This document shows, piece by piece, positions 13,935 to 22,675 of a stretch of DNA of 49,174 nt; the first letter of the stretch is position 1; the number at the start of each line of letters is the position of its first letter. The DNA is from Clostridium sp. GTDB taxonomy: Bacteria; Bacillota; Clostridia; Oscillospirales; Acutalibacteraceae. Below the pieces are notes generated by a model. That model saw only the letters and a list, made by a program, of their open reading frames with translations, was not told the origin of the DNA and made no database searches. The stretch covers positions 1 through 49,174 of the forward strand of contig JAMPGU010000016.1 in assembly GCA_023663865.1 (NCBI GenBank). The letters are read 5' to 3'. The position numbers were made by a program, and so were the translations under genes.

Positions 13935-16172
13935 TTGAGAGAGACTAAAATCATTAATAATCACTGGTTGTTCAGCAAAACTGCCGAGAGCGTGCCAGCT
14001 TCATTGCCGGTGGATTGGGAAAAGCTGAATCTGCCATATACATGGAACGGCAAAGATGGTCAGGACGGCGGTAACGATTATTACAGAGGAAAATGCTGTT
14101 TTGCCAAAGATTTACATCAAAATGATTTTCCTGCTGGGGAAGAATTTTACCTGCAGTTTGATGGTGTTAATGCATCGGCTGAGGTGTTTTTTAACGGCAA
14201 AAGCATAGCAAAGCATGACGGAGGCTATTCAACCTTCCGAGCAAGAATAGATGAAATAAAAGCTGAAAACTTGCTTGTGGTTGCTGTTGACAACAGTGTG
14301 AATGACAGCGTTTATCCGCAGCAGGCTGATTTTACCTTTTACGGCGGTATTTACAGAGATGTATCCATAATCGGTGTAAGCAAAAATCATTTCGATTTGG
14401 ATTATTATGGTGCACCCGGTATTATGGTAACGCCTGAGGTTAAGGGTGATAAAGCAGAAGTTCGCGTAAAAACATTTGTTAAGGGTGACGACGAGGTTAA
14501 GGTTACTGTTGATGGCAGGGTATTAACAGGCAATGATGTTACCTTTGAAATTGAAAATCCCCATTTGTGGAACGGAACAAAAGACCCTTATCTTTATACT
14601 GCAAAGGCAGAGCTTATGGTTGAGGGTAGTGCTGTTGATGAAATTTCAACTCGCTTCGGTATACGCAGCTTTGAAATCAATCCCCAAAACGGCTTTATTC
14701 TTAATGGTGTTGAGTACCCGTTGAGAGGTGTTTCCCGTCATCAGGACAGACCTGAAATCGGTAACGCACTCCTTTTTGAGCATCACAAAGAGGATATTGA
14801 TTTAATCTGTGAAATGGGTGCAAATACTGTTCGCCTTGCCCATTATCAGCATTCTCAAGTGTTTTATGATTTGTGTGATGAAAAGGGCTTGATTGTATGG
14901 GCTGAAATTCCGTATATTTCAAGGCATATGCCAAATGGCGTTGAAAACACAAAATCGCAGATGAAAGAGCTTGTGTGCCAGAATTATAATCATCCGTGCA
15001 TTGTGGTATGGGGACTTTCGAATGAAATTACCATGGGTGGCGCATCCGATAAAAGCCTGATTGAAAATCATATAATATTAAATGATTTAGTTCATTCTCT
15101 GGATAAAACAAGACCTACAACCCTTGCGGCAATCACAATGTGCAGTCCCGATGAGGAGTATGTGCATATTCCCGATGTATTGTCCTATAACCATTATTTC
15201 GGCTGGTACGGCGGCAATGCATCTATGTATGGTCCTTGGTTTGACAGCTTCCATAAAAAGTATCCGAATAAGGCAATCGGTATCAGTGAGTATGGCTGTG
15301 AAGCACTTGACTGGCATACATCCGACCCGCAGCAGGGGGATTATACCGAGGAATATCAGGCATATTATCACGAGGAGCTTATTAAGCAGATTATGGACAG
15401 AAAGTATCTTTGGGCAACCCACGTGTGGAATATGTTTGATTTTGCTGCCGATGCACGCAGTGAAGGCGGAGAAAACGGAATGAATCACAAGGGGCTTGTT
15501 ACCTTTGACAGAAGGTACAAAAAGGATTCTTTTTATGCTTACAAAGCATGGCTGTCCGATGAGCCCTTTGTGCATATCTGCTCCAAACGATATGTGGACA
15601 GGGTGGAAGACGTTACAAGGATTACTGTTTATACAAATCAGAATGAGGTTGAGCTGTTTGCAAATGGTGAAAGTATAGGCAGGCAAACAAAAGGGAAATA
15701 TCCGTTTTTCTATTTTGATGTAAAAAATGAGGGCGAAACGACAATTACAGCAAAAGCAGGAAAATATGAGGATTCTGCCACAATACGAAAGGTGGATACC
15801 TTTAATGAAAAGTACAGAATGGCAGAAGAGGGAGATGTCATAAACTGGTTTGAAATTACAATGCCATCAGGCTATCTTTCAATCAACGATACCTTAGGAG
15901 ATATTATGGCAACCTTCCGTGGTAAGCTGGTACTGCTCAGCGTAGTTCCGACGCTGGTTAAATTTTTGAAGAACAGTGGTAAAGCGAATAAGAAGGATAA
16001 GAATAAATCCTCGGGTATGTCTGTTGCAGGCTTTAAGATTAATAAAACAATGATTGATATAGCCAAAGGCTTTGCATTAAAGCGTGCCTTTTCCATGCTG
16101 GGTGTTAAATTCACCAAGGAACAAATTTTAGGCTTAAATAAGAGACTGAATAAAATTAAAAAGATTTCCTAA
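13935..16172 (+). CDS. Glycoside hydrolase family 2, beta-galactosidase-like
   Basis: A 745-residue cytoplasmic GH2 enzyme with no signal peptide. Domain order is jelly roll (about 1-165, with FYGGIYRDV), Ig-like (about 166-255) and TIM barrel with NTVRLAHYQHS. The acid/base is E364 in WGLSNEI and the nucleophile is E452 in GISEYG. A further Ig-like domain follows at about 560-640. The last 100 residues are unusual: a hydrophobic stretch, a Lys-rich linker and a basic end KRLNKIKKIS, which I do not recognise. The start codon is TTG after GGGGGG. It has its own promoter and terminator. Beta-galactosidase is most likely, but beta-glucuronidase or another GH2 activity is possible. Confidence 0.85.
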   Translation: MRETKIINNHWLFSKTAESVPASLPVDWEKLNLPYTWNGKDGQDGGNDYYRGKCCFAKDLHQNDFPAGEEFYLQFDGVNASAEVFFNGKSIAKHDGGYSTFRARIDEIKAENLLVVAVDNSVNDSVYPQQADFTFYGGIYRDVSIIGVSKNHFDLDYYGAPGIMVTPEVKGDKAEVRVKTFVKGDDEVKVTVDGRVLTGNDVTFEIENPHLWNGTKDPYLYTAKAELMVEGSAVDEISTRFGIRSFEINPQNGFILNGVEYPLRGVSRHQDRPEIGNALLFEHHKEDIDLICEMGANTVRLAHYQHSQVFYDLCDEKGLIVWAEIPYISRHMPNGVENTKSQMKELVCQNYNHPCIVVWGLSNEITMGGASDKSLIENHIILNDLVHSLDKTRPTTLAAITMCSPDEEYVHIPDVLSYNHYFGWYGGNASMYGPWFDSFHKKYPNKAIGISEYGCEALDWHTSDPQQGDYTEEYQAYYHEELIKQIMDRKYLWATHVWNMFDFAADARSEGGENGMNHKGLVTFDRRYKKDSFYAYKAWLSDEPFVHICSKRYVDRVEDVTRITVYTNQNEVELFANGESIGRQTKGKYPFFYFDVKNEGETTITAKAGKYEDSATIRKVDTFNEKYRMAEEGDVINWFEITMPSGYLSINDTLGDIMATFRGKLVLLSVVPTLVKFLKNSGKANKKDKNKSSGMSVAGFKINKTMIDIAKGFALKRAFSMLGVKFTKEQILGLNKRLNKIKKIS

Positions 16173-16187
16173 TATTATATATTTTTT

Positions 16188-16232
16188 GAAGCGGAAAGCT
16201 GATGAATTTCAGCCTTCTGCTTCTTTTGTTTT
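16188..16232 (+). terminator. Terminator of the GH2 gene
   Basis: GAAGCGGAAAGCTGA pairs with TTCAGCCTTCTGCTTC (two mismatches), followed by TTTTGTTTT. It separates the GH2 gene from the sulfoquinovose operon. Confidence 0.85.
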
Positions 16233-16268
16233 ATCTATTAAAAATAAAGATAGTATAGGTGTTAAATA

Positions 16269-16297
16269 TTGACAAAAGGGGATAACTATTTTATAAT
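16269..16297 (+). promoter_or_regulatory. Consensus promoter of the sulfoquinovose operon
   Basis: TTGACA at 16269-16274, a 17-base spacer and TATAAT at 16292-16297: a full match to the housekeeping sigma consensus. Such a strong promoter for a catabolic operon implies tight repression, most likely by the ROK regulator encoded in the same operon. Confidence 0.9.
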
Positions 16298-16299
16298 TA

Positions 16300-16314
16300 A
16301 TTAACAGAGTTAAT
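16300..16314. promoter_or_regulatory. Inverted-repeat operator candidate overlapping the transcription start
   Basis: ATTAAC-AGA-GTTAAT is a perfect 6-bp inverted repeat with a 3-base centre. It begins 3 bases after the -10 hexamer and so covers the start of transcription. A repressor bound here would block the promoter. The ROK protein at 22676 is the natural candidate. Confidence 0.55.
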
Positions 16315-16337
16315 CAATTATTTTAGGGGGACTGGCT

Positions 16338-18332
16338 TTGGAGTTTCGCGGTATATCAAACGGTGCAGAGCTTTGCTGTAACGGTAGAACTGTTTTTAAA
16401 GCAAAAATCGGTGATTATATCTGTACGCTGGGCAAGGGGTCGAATGACTATACGATGTGGCACGGCTCTTTTAAAATCAAAGATAAGCTTGATTATAAAA
16501 AGGATATTGCTGTCAAGTCCGTTGAGATTGAGGATGACAGGGCTGTCATCAAAGGTGATGACATACAGTTTGTTGTAACAGCAGAGAATGATAACCGCAT
16601 TAAGGTTGAGCCCTTGGTAAGCGGTGATTATAATCGCTTATGGATTAAGCTCCCTGCAAAAAATACGGAAGCTGTTTACGGCTGCGGAGAGAACTTTACG
16701 GAATTTAACCTCAGAGGTAAAAAGGTTAATGTTTGGGTTGCGGAGCATATTAACGGACTGCAGACTGCAAAAAAAATTGTCAAGCAGGTGTTCGGTATAA
16801 AGAACACCACGAAAAAGCAGAAGTTTTCAAGCTACGAAACCTATTATGCTGAGCCGACCTTTTTAAGCTCTGAAAAATATTATTTTCACAGCGAAACAAC
16901 GGCAAGGGCTGAATTTGACTTCACCGGCAAGGATTTTCATATTATAAAAACGGACAGTATTGCTCCGTTTTATATCGGCTTTGGTGATGATTTTGAGTGT
17001 GTACTAAGTGATTTGACACATCTTCTTGGCAGACAGCCTGCACTGCCTGACTGGGTTTATGATGGTGCAATCCTGGGTATTCAGGGCGGAACCGATGTTA
17101 TGATGAAAAAGGTTGATGCCTGCCTTGCTTATAATACAGATGTTTGCGGTGTGTGGATACAGGACTGGGAAGGCCGCCGTGTTACTGCTGTTGGTAAGCA
17201 GCTGCAATGGAACTGGCAGTGGGATCGGGAGTTGTATCCTGAGCTTGATAAAAAAATAAAAGAGCTTAATGCAAAGGGCATTAAGGTGCTTGGTTATATC
17301 AATCCCTTTCTTGCGGTGGAAAAGCCACTGTATAAGGAGGCTCACGACAAGGGCTATTGTGTTAAGGACAAAGACGGCAAGGATTATTATGTGAAAATCA
17401 CAACCTTCCCTGCGGCAATGGTGGACTTTACAAATCCCGATGCTTGTATATGGATTAAGAATATAATTAAGAAAAATATGATTGATTTCGGATTTTCGGG
17501 CTGGATGGCTGATTTTGGTGAATATCTGCCCACGGACTGTGTGCTTTACAGCGGTGAAGATCCCGAGCTGATTCATAATACCTGGCCTGCACGGTGGGCA
17601 CAGCTTAACCGTGAAGCAGTGGAAGAATGCGGAAAGCTTGGTGAAATTATGTTTTTCACCAGAGCGGGCTATACCGACACAAAAAAATATGCAACTATGA
17701 TGTGGAACGGTGATAATCACGTGGATTATTCCATTGATTTTGGTTTGCCCAGTGTTATTCCTGCGGCATTATCTCTGACCTGCTGCGGTTATGGATTGTC
17801 CCATTCTGACATAGGCGGATACACGACCTTTTTAAATCTGAAACGTTCGGATGAGCTGTTTATGCGCTGGTGCGAAATGAATGCATTTACACCTGTTCTT
17901 CGCGGACACGAGGGTCTTAATCCTGATGCAAATGCACAGTTCGATTACAGCGAAATCACATTAAGGCATCACGCAAGAATGAGCAGAATTCACAGGGCGC
18001 TGAAGCCGTATATAAAGGATTGTGTTAAGTATAATGCCGATACGGGTGTAGGTGTTATAAGACCGCTGTTCTTTTATTATGATGAAAAAAGAGCCTATAA
18101 CGAGGCTTACGAGTTCCTGCTTGGCAGGGATATACTGGTTGCTCCCGTGCTGAAGGAAAATGCCGAGAGCAGAGAGGTTTATCTGCCGGAGGATGAATGG
18201 GTACACCTCTGGAGCGGCAGGGAATACAGCGGCGGAATGCATACCGTGAAAGCCCCCTTGGGCGCACCGCCTGTATTTATCAGAAAAAAGGCAAAGGCTT
18301 TTGACAGCCTGATTGCTTTAAATAAAATATAA
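16338..18332 (+). CDS. sftG: Sulfoquinovosidase, GH31 (YihQ-like), with one altered substrate-site residue
   Basis: A 664-residue GH31 enzyme that aligns closely to E. coli YihQ, with a constant offset of 13 through the catalytic half. It should split sulfoquinovosyl glycerol to sulfoquinovose (SQ). The nucleophile is D392 in WMADFGEYLPTD and the acid/base is D459 in MMWNGD. The SQ-binding residues Q249, Q275, W291 and Y495 are kept. The position that is Arg301 in YihQ, which contacts the sulfonate, is Gln288 here (GKQLQWNW). No signal peptide is seen, so the substrate is imported first, probably by the GPH transporter at 23831. GGGGG precedes a TTG start. It is first in the operon and followed by the SQ-degrading genes, which supports the function despite the changed residue. 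Confidence 0.88.
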   Translation: MEFRGISNGAELCCNGRTVFKAKIGDYICTLGKGSNDYTMWHGSFKIKDKLDYKKDIAVKSVEIEDDRAVIKGDDIQFVVTAENDNRIKVEPLVSGDYNRLWIKLPAKNTEAVYGCGENFTEFNLRGKKVNVWVAEHINGLQTAKKIVKQVFGIKNTTKKQKFSSYETYYAEPTFLSSEKYYFHSETTARAEFDFTGKDFHIIKTDSIAPFYIGFGDDFECVLSDLTHLLGRQPALPDWVYDGAILGIQGGTDVMMKKVDACLAYNTDVCGVWIQDWEGRRVTAVGKQLQWNWQWDRELYPELDKKIKELNAKGIKVLGYINPFLAVEKPLYKEAHDKGYCVKDKDGKDYYVKITTFPAAMVDFTNPDACIWIKNIIKKNMIDFGFSGWMADFGEYLPTDCVLYSGEDPELIHNTWPARWAQLNREAVEECGKLGEIMFFTRAGYTDTKKYATMMWNGDNHVDYSIDFGLPSVIPAALSLTCCGYGLSHSDIGGYTTFLNLKRSDELFMRWCEMNAFTPVLRGHEGLNPDANAQFDYSEITLRHHARMSRIHRALKPYIKDCVKYNADTGVGVIRPLFFYYDEKRAYNEAYEFLLGRDILVAPVLKENAESREVYLPEDEWVHLWSGREYSGGMHTVKAPLGAPPVFIRKKAKAFDSLIALNKI

Positions 18333-18352
18333 TTATTTTTTGGGAGGACACT

Positions 18353-19039
18353 ATGAAATATTTTTTAGACAGTGCAAAAATTGATGAAATCAGAGAGGCT
18401 TATGACACCTTCGGCATTGACGGTGTTACTACTAACCCAAATCACATTATGAATTCAGGCAAGCCCTTTTATACAGTAATCGGTGAGCTTGCAGAGTTTG
18501 TAAAGGAGAAAGGCATTGAGGGCTGGGAAAAGTTCCCGATTTCCGTTGAGATTAATCCGCACCTTGACAATGCAGATGAAATGGTTGAGATGGGCAGTAA
18601 AATTGCCGCAATGAGTCCTAATTTTGTTATTAAAATTCCTTGCACAGAGGCAGGCATTACAGCCGCAAGACGTCTTGAGCAAAAGGGCGTAAGAACAAAC
18701 CTTACCCTTGTTTTTTCACCGTCACAGGCACTTATTGCTGCAAAAAATAATTCTCTTTTCGTTTCACCTTTCATTGGCTGGAAGGAGAACAGCGGTGAGG
18801 ATTGTACACAGTATATTCAGGATATTGTTACCATTTATGAAAACTATGGCTTTCTCGGTAAAACACAGATTATCTGTGCTGCAGTAAGAAACGGCAAGCA
18901 GTTTGTTGACTGTGCGGTTGCAGGTGCAGATATCGTAACTGCAGGTCTGCAGGTGTTTAAGGACAGCTTTTATCATCCCTTTACAGATTACGGTCTTGAT
19001 AAGTTCCAGTCTGCTTGGGATAAAACGATAACAGAATGA
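18353..19039 (+). CDS. sftT: 6-deoxy-6-sulfofructose transaldolase (SftT-like)
   Basis: A 228-residue class I aldolase of the transaldolase/fructose-6-phosphate aldolase group. The Schiff-base lysine is K94 in NFVIKIPCTEAGI. The opening MKYFLDSAKIDEI and DGVTTNPNHI blocks are typical. In the sulfo-TAL pathway it moves a three-carbon dihydroxyacetone unit from sulfofructose to an acceptor and leaves sulfolactaldehyde. The setting, between a sulfoquinovosidase and a sulfolactaldehyde-reductase-like gene with an isomerase in the same operon, makes this more likely than a pentose-phosphate transaldolase. The ATG follows GGGAGGA, 20 bases after the glycosidase stop. Confidence 0.87.
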   Translation: MKYFLDSAKIDEIREAYDTFGIDGVTTNPNHIMNSGKPFYTVIGELAEFVKEKGIEGWEKFPISVEINPHLDNADEMVEMGSKIAAMSPNFVIKIPCTEAGITAARRLEQKGVRTNLTLVFSPSQALIAAKNNSLFVSPFIGWKENSGEDCTQYIQDIVTIYENYGFLGKTQIICAAVRNGKQFVDCAVAGADIVTAGLQVFKDSFYHPFTDYGLDKFQSAWDKTITE

Positions 19040-19063
19040 TAGGAGTTTAGTGGAGATTTAGCA

Positions 19064-19930
19064 ATGAAAATTGGATTTATCGGACTCGGCATAATGGGCG
19101 AGTCTATGTGTGAAAATATTGTAAAAAAGCATAACGATACGGTTTACGTCAATGACCTGAACAGAGCGCAGGTTGCAAAGCTGGCTGAAATCGGTGCAGT
19201 CCCTTGTGAAAATAATATAGAGGTTGCAGAGAATGCAGATGTAATTATAACAATGGTACCCAAGTCAGAGCATGTTAAGGCTGTTTATACTGAGCTTTTG
19301 CCAAAGCTTGGCGAAGGTATGATTTGTATTGATATGAGTACAATTGACCCATCGGTTTCCGTTGAGGTTTCTGAAATGGTAAAGAAAACAGGGGCGCAGT
19401 TTGCAGATGCACCTGTTGTAAAATCAAAGCCTGCAGCCATCAATGCCACACTGGGAATCCTGGTTGGCTGTGATGAGGTGCTTTACCCTGAAATTAAGCC
19501 TATCCTTTCCTATATGGGCTGCAATATCATCCGTATGGGCGAAAACGGCAAGGGTCTTGTTATGAAAATATGCCACAACGCCCTTTGCGCCCAAATACAA
19601 AATGGTGTTAACGAAACGATGCTTCTTGCACAGAAAATGGGTGTCAGCGTGGATGACTACTACACTGCAATTTCTTATGGCGGAGCCCAGTGCTTTTATC
19701 TGGATGCCCAGTGGCAGAATATAAAAAATGAAAACTGGACCACAGCCTTTTCTCTCGAAAATGAGCATAAGGACCTTGGCATCTGTCAGCGTCTGAGTAA
19801 GGAAGCTGATTTTGAAATGCCTGTTATGGAAATGGTTAAGAAAATATATGATAAGGGTGTAGAGTCGGGAATCGGCAAGGAGGACTGGCGTGCAACCTAT
19901 AAAATCGTGCGAGGCGATTATGATGCTTGA
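19064..19930 (+). CDS. Sulfolactaldehyde reductase-like beta-hydroxyacid dehydrogenase
   Basis: A 288-residue member of the 3-hydroxyisobutyrate dehydrogenase family, to which E. coli YihU belongs. The NAD motif GFIGLGIMG is at residues 4-12, and an acidic residue follows strand 2 (YVNDLNR), which suggests NADH. The substrate loop DAPVVKSKPAA replaces the usual DAPVSGG; YihU also carries a basic/polar loop at this place to hold the sulfonate. The catalytic Lys lies in GKGLVMKICHN. It should reduce sulfolactaldehyde to 2,3-dihydroxypropane-1-sulfonate (DHPS) and regenerate NAD+, as expected for a fermenting anaerobe. It overlaps the next gene by 8 bases. Confidence 0.83.
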   Translation: MKIGFIGLGIMGESMCENIVKKHNDTVYVNDLNRAQVAKLAEIGAVPCENNIEVAENADVIITMVPKSEHVKAVYTELLPKLGEGMICIDMSTIDPSVSVEVSEMVKKTGAQFADAPVVKSKPAAINATLGILVGCDEVLYPEIKPILSYMGCNIIRMGENGKGLVMKICHNALCAQIQNGVNETMLLAQKMGVSVDDYYTAISYGGAQCFYLDAQWQNIKNENWTTAFSLENEHKDLGICQRLSKEADFEMPVMEMVKKIYDKGVESGIGKEDWRATYKIVRGDYDA

Positions 19931-20588
19931 ACATTTAAATAAGGTTAATGATGTTAAAATATATTCCGTATTTGATAAGGAATTTGAGGATTACGGTACA
20001 GTAATAGACGGTTTTGATTTTTCTGACTGGATTAAGTATATGAAAGACAAAACGGAAGTTCCGGCTGAAAATAATATCTATGTTCTGTCAGATGTCAATA
20101 TGGAGCAGGGTCAGCTTTTTGATGATATTCAAAATATATTTTACGGCGGTATGCCCATTCAGGTTGGCTACTGCAATGGAAAAAACAGCACATATAACGG
20201 CTTTGAATATCATAAATGCTCGGAAATCAATGTGGCTGTGACTGACCTTATGCTTGTTCTTGGAATGAAAAAACAGATAAATAACAACAAGTTTTATGTA
20301 GGGGACGAAAAGGTGTTTTTTGTTCCTGCAGGCACTGCCATTGAAATGTATCAGACAACCCTGCACCTCAGTCCGTGCAAGGTCAGTGATGATGGCTTCA
20401 AGGCAGTTGTCGTGCTTTTGAAGGGAACAAATACCCCTATTGAAAAGGCACTTGTGCCAAATAATGCAGAAAGCATCCTGCTTCTGCAGAAAAACAAATG
20501 GGTCCTTGCACACAAAGACCGTGAACCGCTGATGAAGCAGGGTGCCTTTGCAGGCTTAATCGGCGAAAATAAAGAGCTTAAATATTAG
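19923..20588 (+). CDS. DUF4867-family cupin-like protein of the sulfoquinovose operon
   Basis: A protein of about 221 residues with no assigned reaction. The pattern GFEYHKCSEINVAVTDL near residues 93-109 and VFFVPAGTAIEMYQTTLH near 131-148 looks like the two metal-binding strands of a cupin, with H97, E101 and H148 as possible ligands. Related proteins (DUF4867) are, to my knowledge, seen repeatedly in Firmicutes sulfo-TAL clusters. It lies between the reductase and the isomerase, and overlaps the former, so a step in SQ handling is likely, such as anomer or keto-aldose interconversion. Two adjacent ATGs occur (19920 and 19923); the second has better spacing to GAGGCG. Confidence 0.75.
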   Translation: MLEHLNKVNDVKIYSVFDKEFEDYGTVIDGFDFSDWIKYMKDKTEVPAENNIYVLSDVNMEQGQLFDDIQNIFYGGMPIQVGYCNGKNSTYNGFEYHKCSEINVAVTDLMLVLGMKKQINNNKFYVGDEKVFFVPAGTAIEMYQTTLHLSPCKVSDDGFKAVVVLLKGTNTPIEKALVPNNAESILLLQKNKWVLAHKDREPLMKQGAFAGLIGENKELKY

Positions 20589-20596
20589 GTGAAATT

Positions 20597-21937
20597 ATGA
20601 ACTATGAATTTGAATATGCCTATGTTCCTATAGGCGTACCAACCTTTCATCTTGAATCGGCACAAAAGGAGTTTGAAAGCTCTGCTGATATGCTGAAGGG
20701 TCTTGACAGCAGCGTGAAAATCCCTGACGAGATGCTGCTTTCCATTGACAAGCTGAATGCTTTTCTTGACAGTATTAAGCCTGATTTGCTGATTGTGCAG
20801 AACATAACCTTTGCAAACAGTGCTTATATAAGTGAAATTATCAAACGCTTTGACTGCCCGGTGCTTTTGTGGACCTTGCGTGAGCCTGTAATTGACGGCG
20901 GCAGATTAAGACTCAATTCGCTGACAGGTGCATTTTCTGCAGGCAATACATTAAAAAATTACGGCAGAAACTTTGAATACATTTTCGGTGCACCGAATGA
21001 GACTGTCGTTTTAAGAAAAATAGATGCAGTTATCAAGGCTGCAAGGCTGAAAAAGGCTATGCGCTCCCTGAATTTTCTGCAGATTGGTCACACTCCTCAG
21101 GGCTTCGGCTTTGGCAGAGGCAATGACCTTGAAATGCTGAAAGCCTTTGGCGTGACCCTCAATTCTATTGAAGCGAGGGAGCTGATTGACATTGCAAAGA
21201 GCTATAGTGATGAGGATATTGCAGAATACCTTTCCGATGCCAAGGGCAGAATTAAGGGCCTTGAAAATACACCGGACAAAAACAGAAATGACTTTGCAAG
21301 GCTTTATAAGGCTTATGCTGAATACTGCAAGGATAATCATATCGGTGCAGTGTCCTCACGCTGCTGGCCTGATTTCTTCACCGCCTTCGGTACACCTGTC
21401 TGTGCCGCTCTGGCAATGCTCAACGATATGGGTATTCCTGCCGCCTGTGAGGCGGATACTTATGGCGGACTGTCCATGTATATGGGTCAGTTTCTGACAG
21501 ACAAGCCGGTGTTTTTCGGTGACCCTGTTTCTATGGATGAAGAAGAAAATACCATTACCTTCTGGCACTGCGGAACGGCTGCCTGCTCTCTTGCGAGAGA
21601 GGATACAGGTGCCTGTGCCGATGTGCACTGTAACAGAAAAATAGGACCTACCCTTGACTTTGGATGCAAAGCAAATGACAGTGCAACCATTTTCAGAGTG
21701 GGCAGAACGGCTGACGGTAGGTTCAGAATGTTTATTTCAAATGGCGAAATTCTTGATAAGCCAAAGCAGTTTAACGGAACCTCACTTGTTGTAAAGACGA
21801 AAAACAATGCAGCTGATATTATAAACCAAGCGGTTACAGACGGCTGGGAGCCGCACTTTGCAGTTATCTACGGAGATGTCTGCGAGGAGCTGAGAGTACT
21901 TGCAGGCATGCTTGATATTGAGGTATTCTGTTACTGA
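20597..21937 (+). CDS. sftI: Sulfoquinovose isomerase, L-fucose isomerase-like (SftI)
   Basis: A 446-residue protein of the fucose/arabinose isomerase fold. The metal ligands of the family appear in order: Glu in ACEADTYGG, Asp in FFGDP and His in FWHCGTA. It should convert sulfoquinovose to 6-deoxy-6-sulfofructose, the substrate of the transaldolase in the same operon. The fold and gene set match the sulfo-TAL isomerase and differ from the YihS-type isomerase of the E. coli pathway. AGGTGA precedes the ATG. The stop overlaps the exporter start as TGATG. A fucose isomerase role is less likely since no fuculose kinase or aldolase is near. Confidence 0.85.
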   Translation: MNYEFEYAYVPIGVPTFHLESAQKEFESSADMLKGLDSSVKIPDEMLLSIDKLNAFLDSIKPDLLIVQNITFANSAYISEIIKRFDCPVLLWTLREPVIDGGRLRLNSLTGAFSAGNTLKNYGRNFEYIFGAPNETVVLRKIDAVIKAARLKKAMRSLNFLQIGHTPQGFGFGRGNDLEMLKAFGVTLNSIEARELIDIAKSYSDEDIAEYLSDAKGRIKGLENTPDKNRNDFARLYKAYAEYCKDNHIGAVSSRCWPDFFTAFGTPVCAALAMLNDMGIPAACEADTYGGLSMYMGQFLTDKPVFFGDPVSMDEEENTITFWHCGTAACSLAREDTGACADVHCNRKIGPTLDFGCKANDSATIFRVGRTADGRFRMFISNGEILDKPKQFNGTSLVVKTKNNAADIINQAVTDGWEPHFAVIYGDVCEELRVLAGMLDIEVFCY

Positions 21938-22668
21938 TGATAAATAAAATTGTTTTTCTTATAATTGTTTTCTTATCCAATATTATCCAGTGTATTACAG
22001 GCTTTGCCGGCACAGTGCTTGCTATGCCGTTTTCGGTAATGACCGTGGGGTACGACACGGCGAAGCCGATACTCAATGTGTTGGGTATAGCTGCATCTGT
22101 CTATATTGTGGCTAAGGATTATAAATATGTTAATAAAAAGGAATTTGTAAAAATCACGGCAGTAATGCTTGCAGGCATTGCAGCAGGCTTTTATCTTAAC
22201 AGACTGATTGGTACTGACGGTGCAGTTTTGTATAAAATTTTAGGCAGTGTTGTGATTGCCTTTGCAGTGATAAATGCCTATCGGTTTTACACAAAAAAAG
22301 AGGATAAAAAATATCCTGTGGTTATATCGGCGGTGCTGCTGGTAATATCAGGTGTCGTTCACGGAATGTTTGTTTGCGGCGGTCCGCTTCTTGTTACATA
22401 TCTCGGTGGCATTATAAAGGATAAGCGTGAATTCCGTGCGACAATTTCATCGGTGTGGATCGTGCTTAATACAATTATTATGCTGGGTGATATCAGGTCA
22501 GGTTATTTCAGCGGTGAGCTGATTGTTATGCTGATAGCAGCATTAGCAGTATTGGCGGCAGCCCTTGTTGTCGGAAATCTGATTTATAAGAAAATGAGCA
22601 GGAGTGTTTTTTTACAGCTTACGTATGCTCTGATGCTGATAAGCGGAGTATCACTGCTTGTAAAGTGA
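21937..22668 (+). CDS. TauE/SafE-family sulfonate exporter (probable DHPS export)
   Basis: A 243-residue membrane protein with about eight hydrophobic helices in two repeats, each with a family-type start (QCITGFAGTVLAMPF and GVVHGMFVCGGPLLVTYLGG). TauE/SafE proteins move sulfite, sulfoacetate and other organosulfonates out of the cell. Inside this operon the expected cargo is DHPS, the end product of SQ fermentation. The start overlaps the isomerase stop by one base, so it depends on coupling; GAGGT lies 12 bases ahead. Confidence 0.85.
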   Translation: MINKIVFLIIVFLSNIIQCITGFAGTVLAMPFSVMTVGYDTAKPILNVLGIAASVYIVAKDYKYVNKKEFVKITAVMLAGIAAGFYLNRLIGTDGAVLYKILGSVVIAFAVINAYRFYTKKEDKKYPVVISAVLLVISGVVHGMFVCGGPLLVTYLGGIIKDKREFRATISSVWIVLNTIIMLGDIRSGYFSGELIVMLIAALAVLAAALVVGNLIYKKMSRSVFLQLTYALMLISGVSLLVK

Positions 22669-22675
22669 GGTAGAT

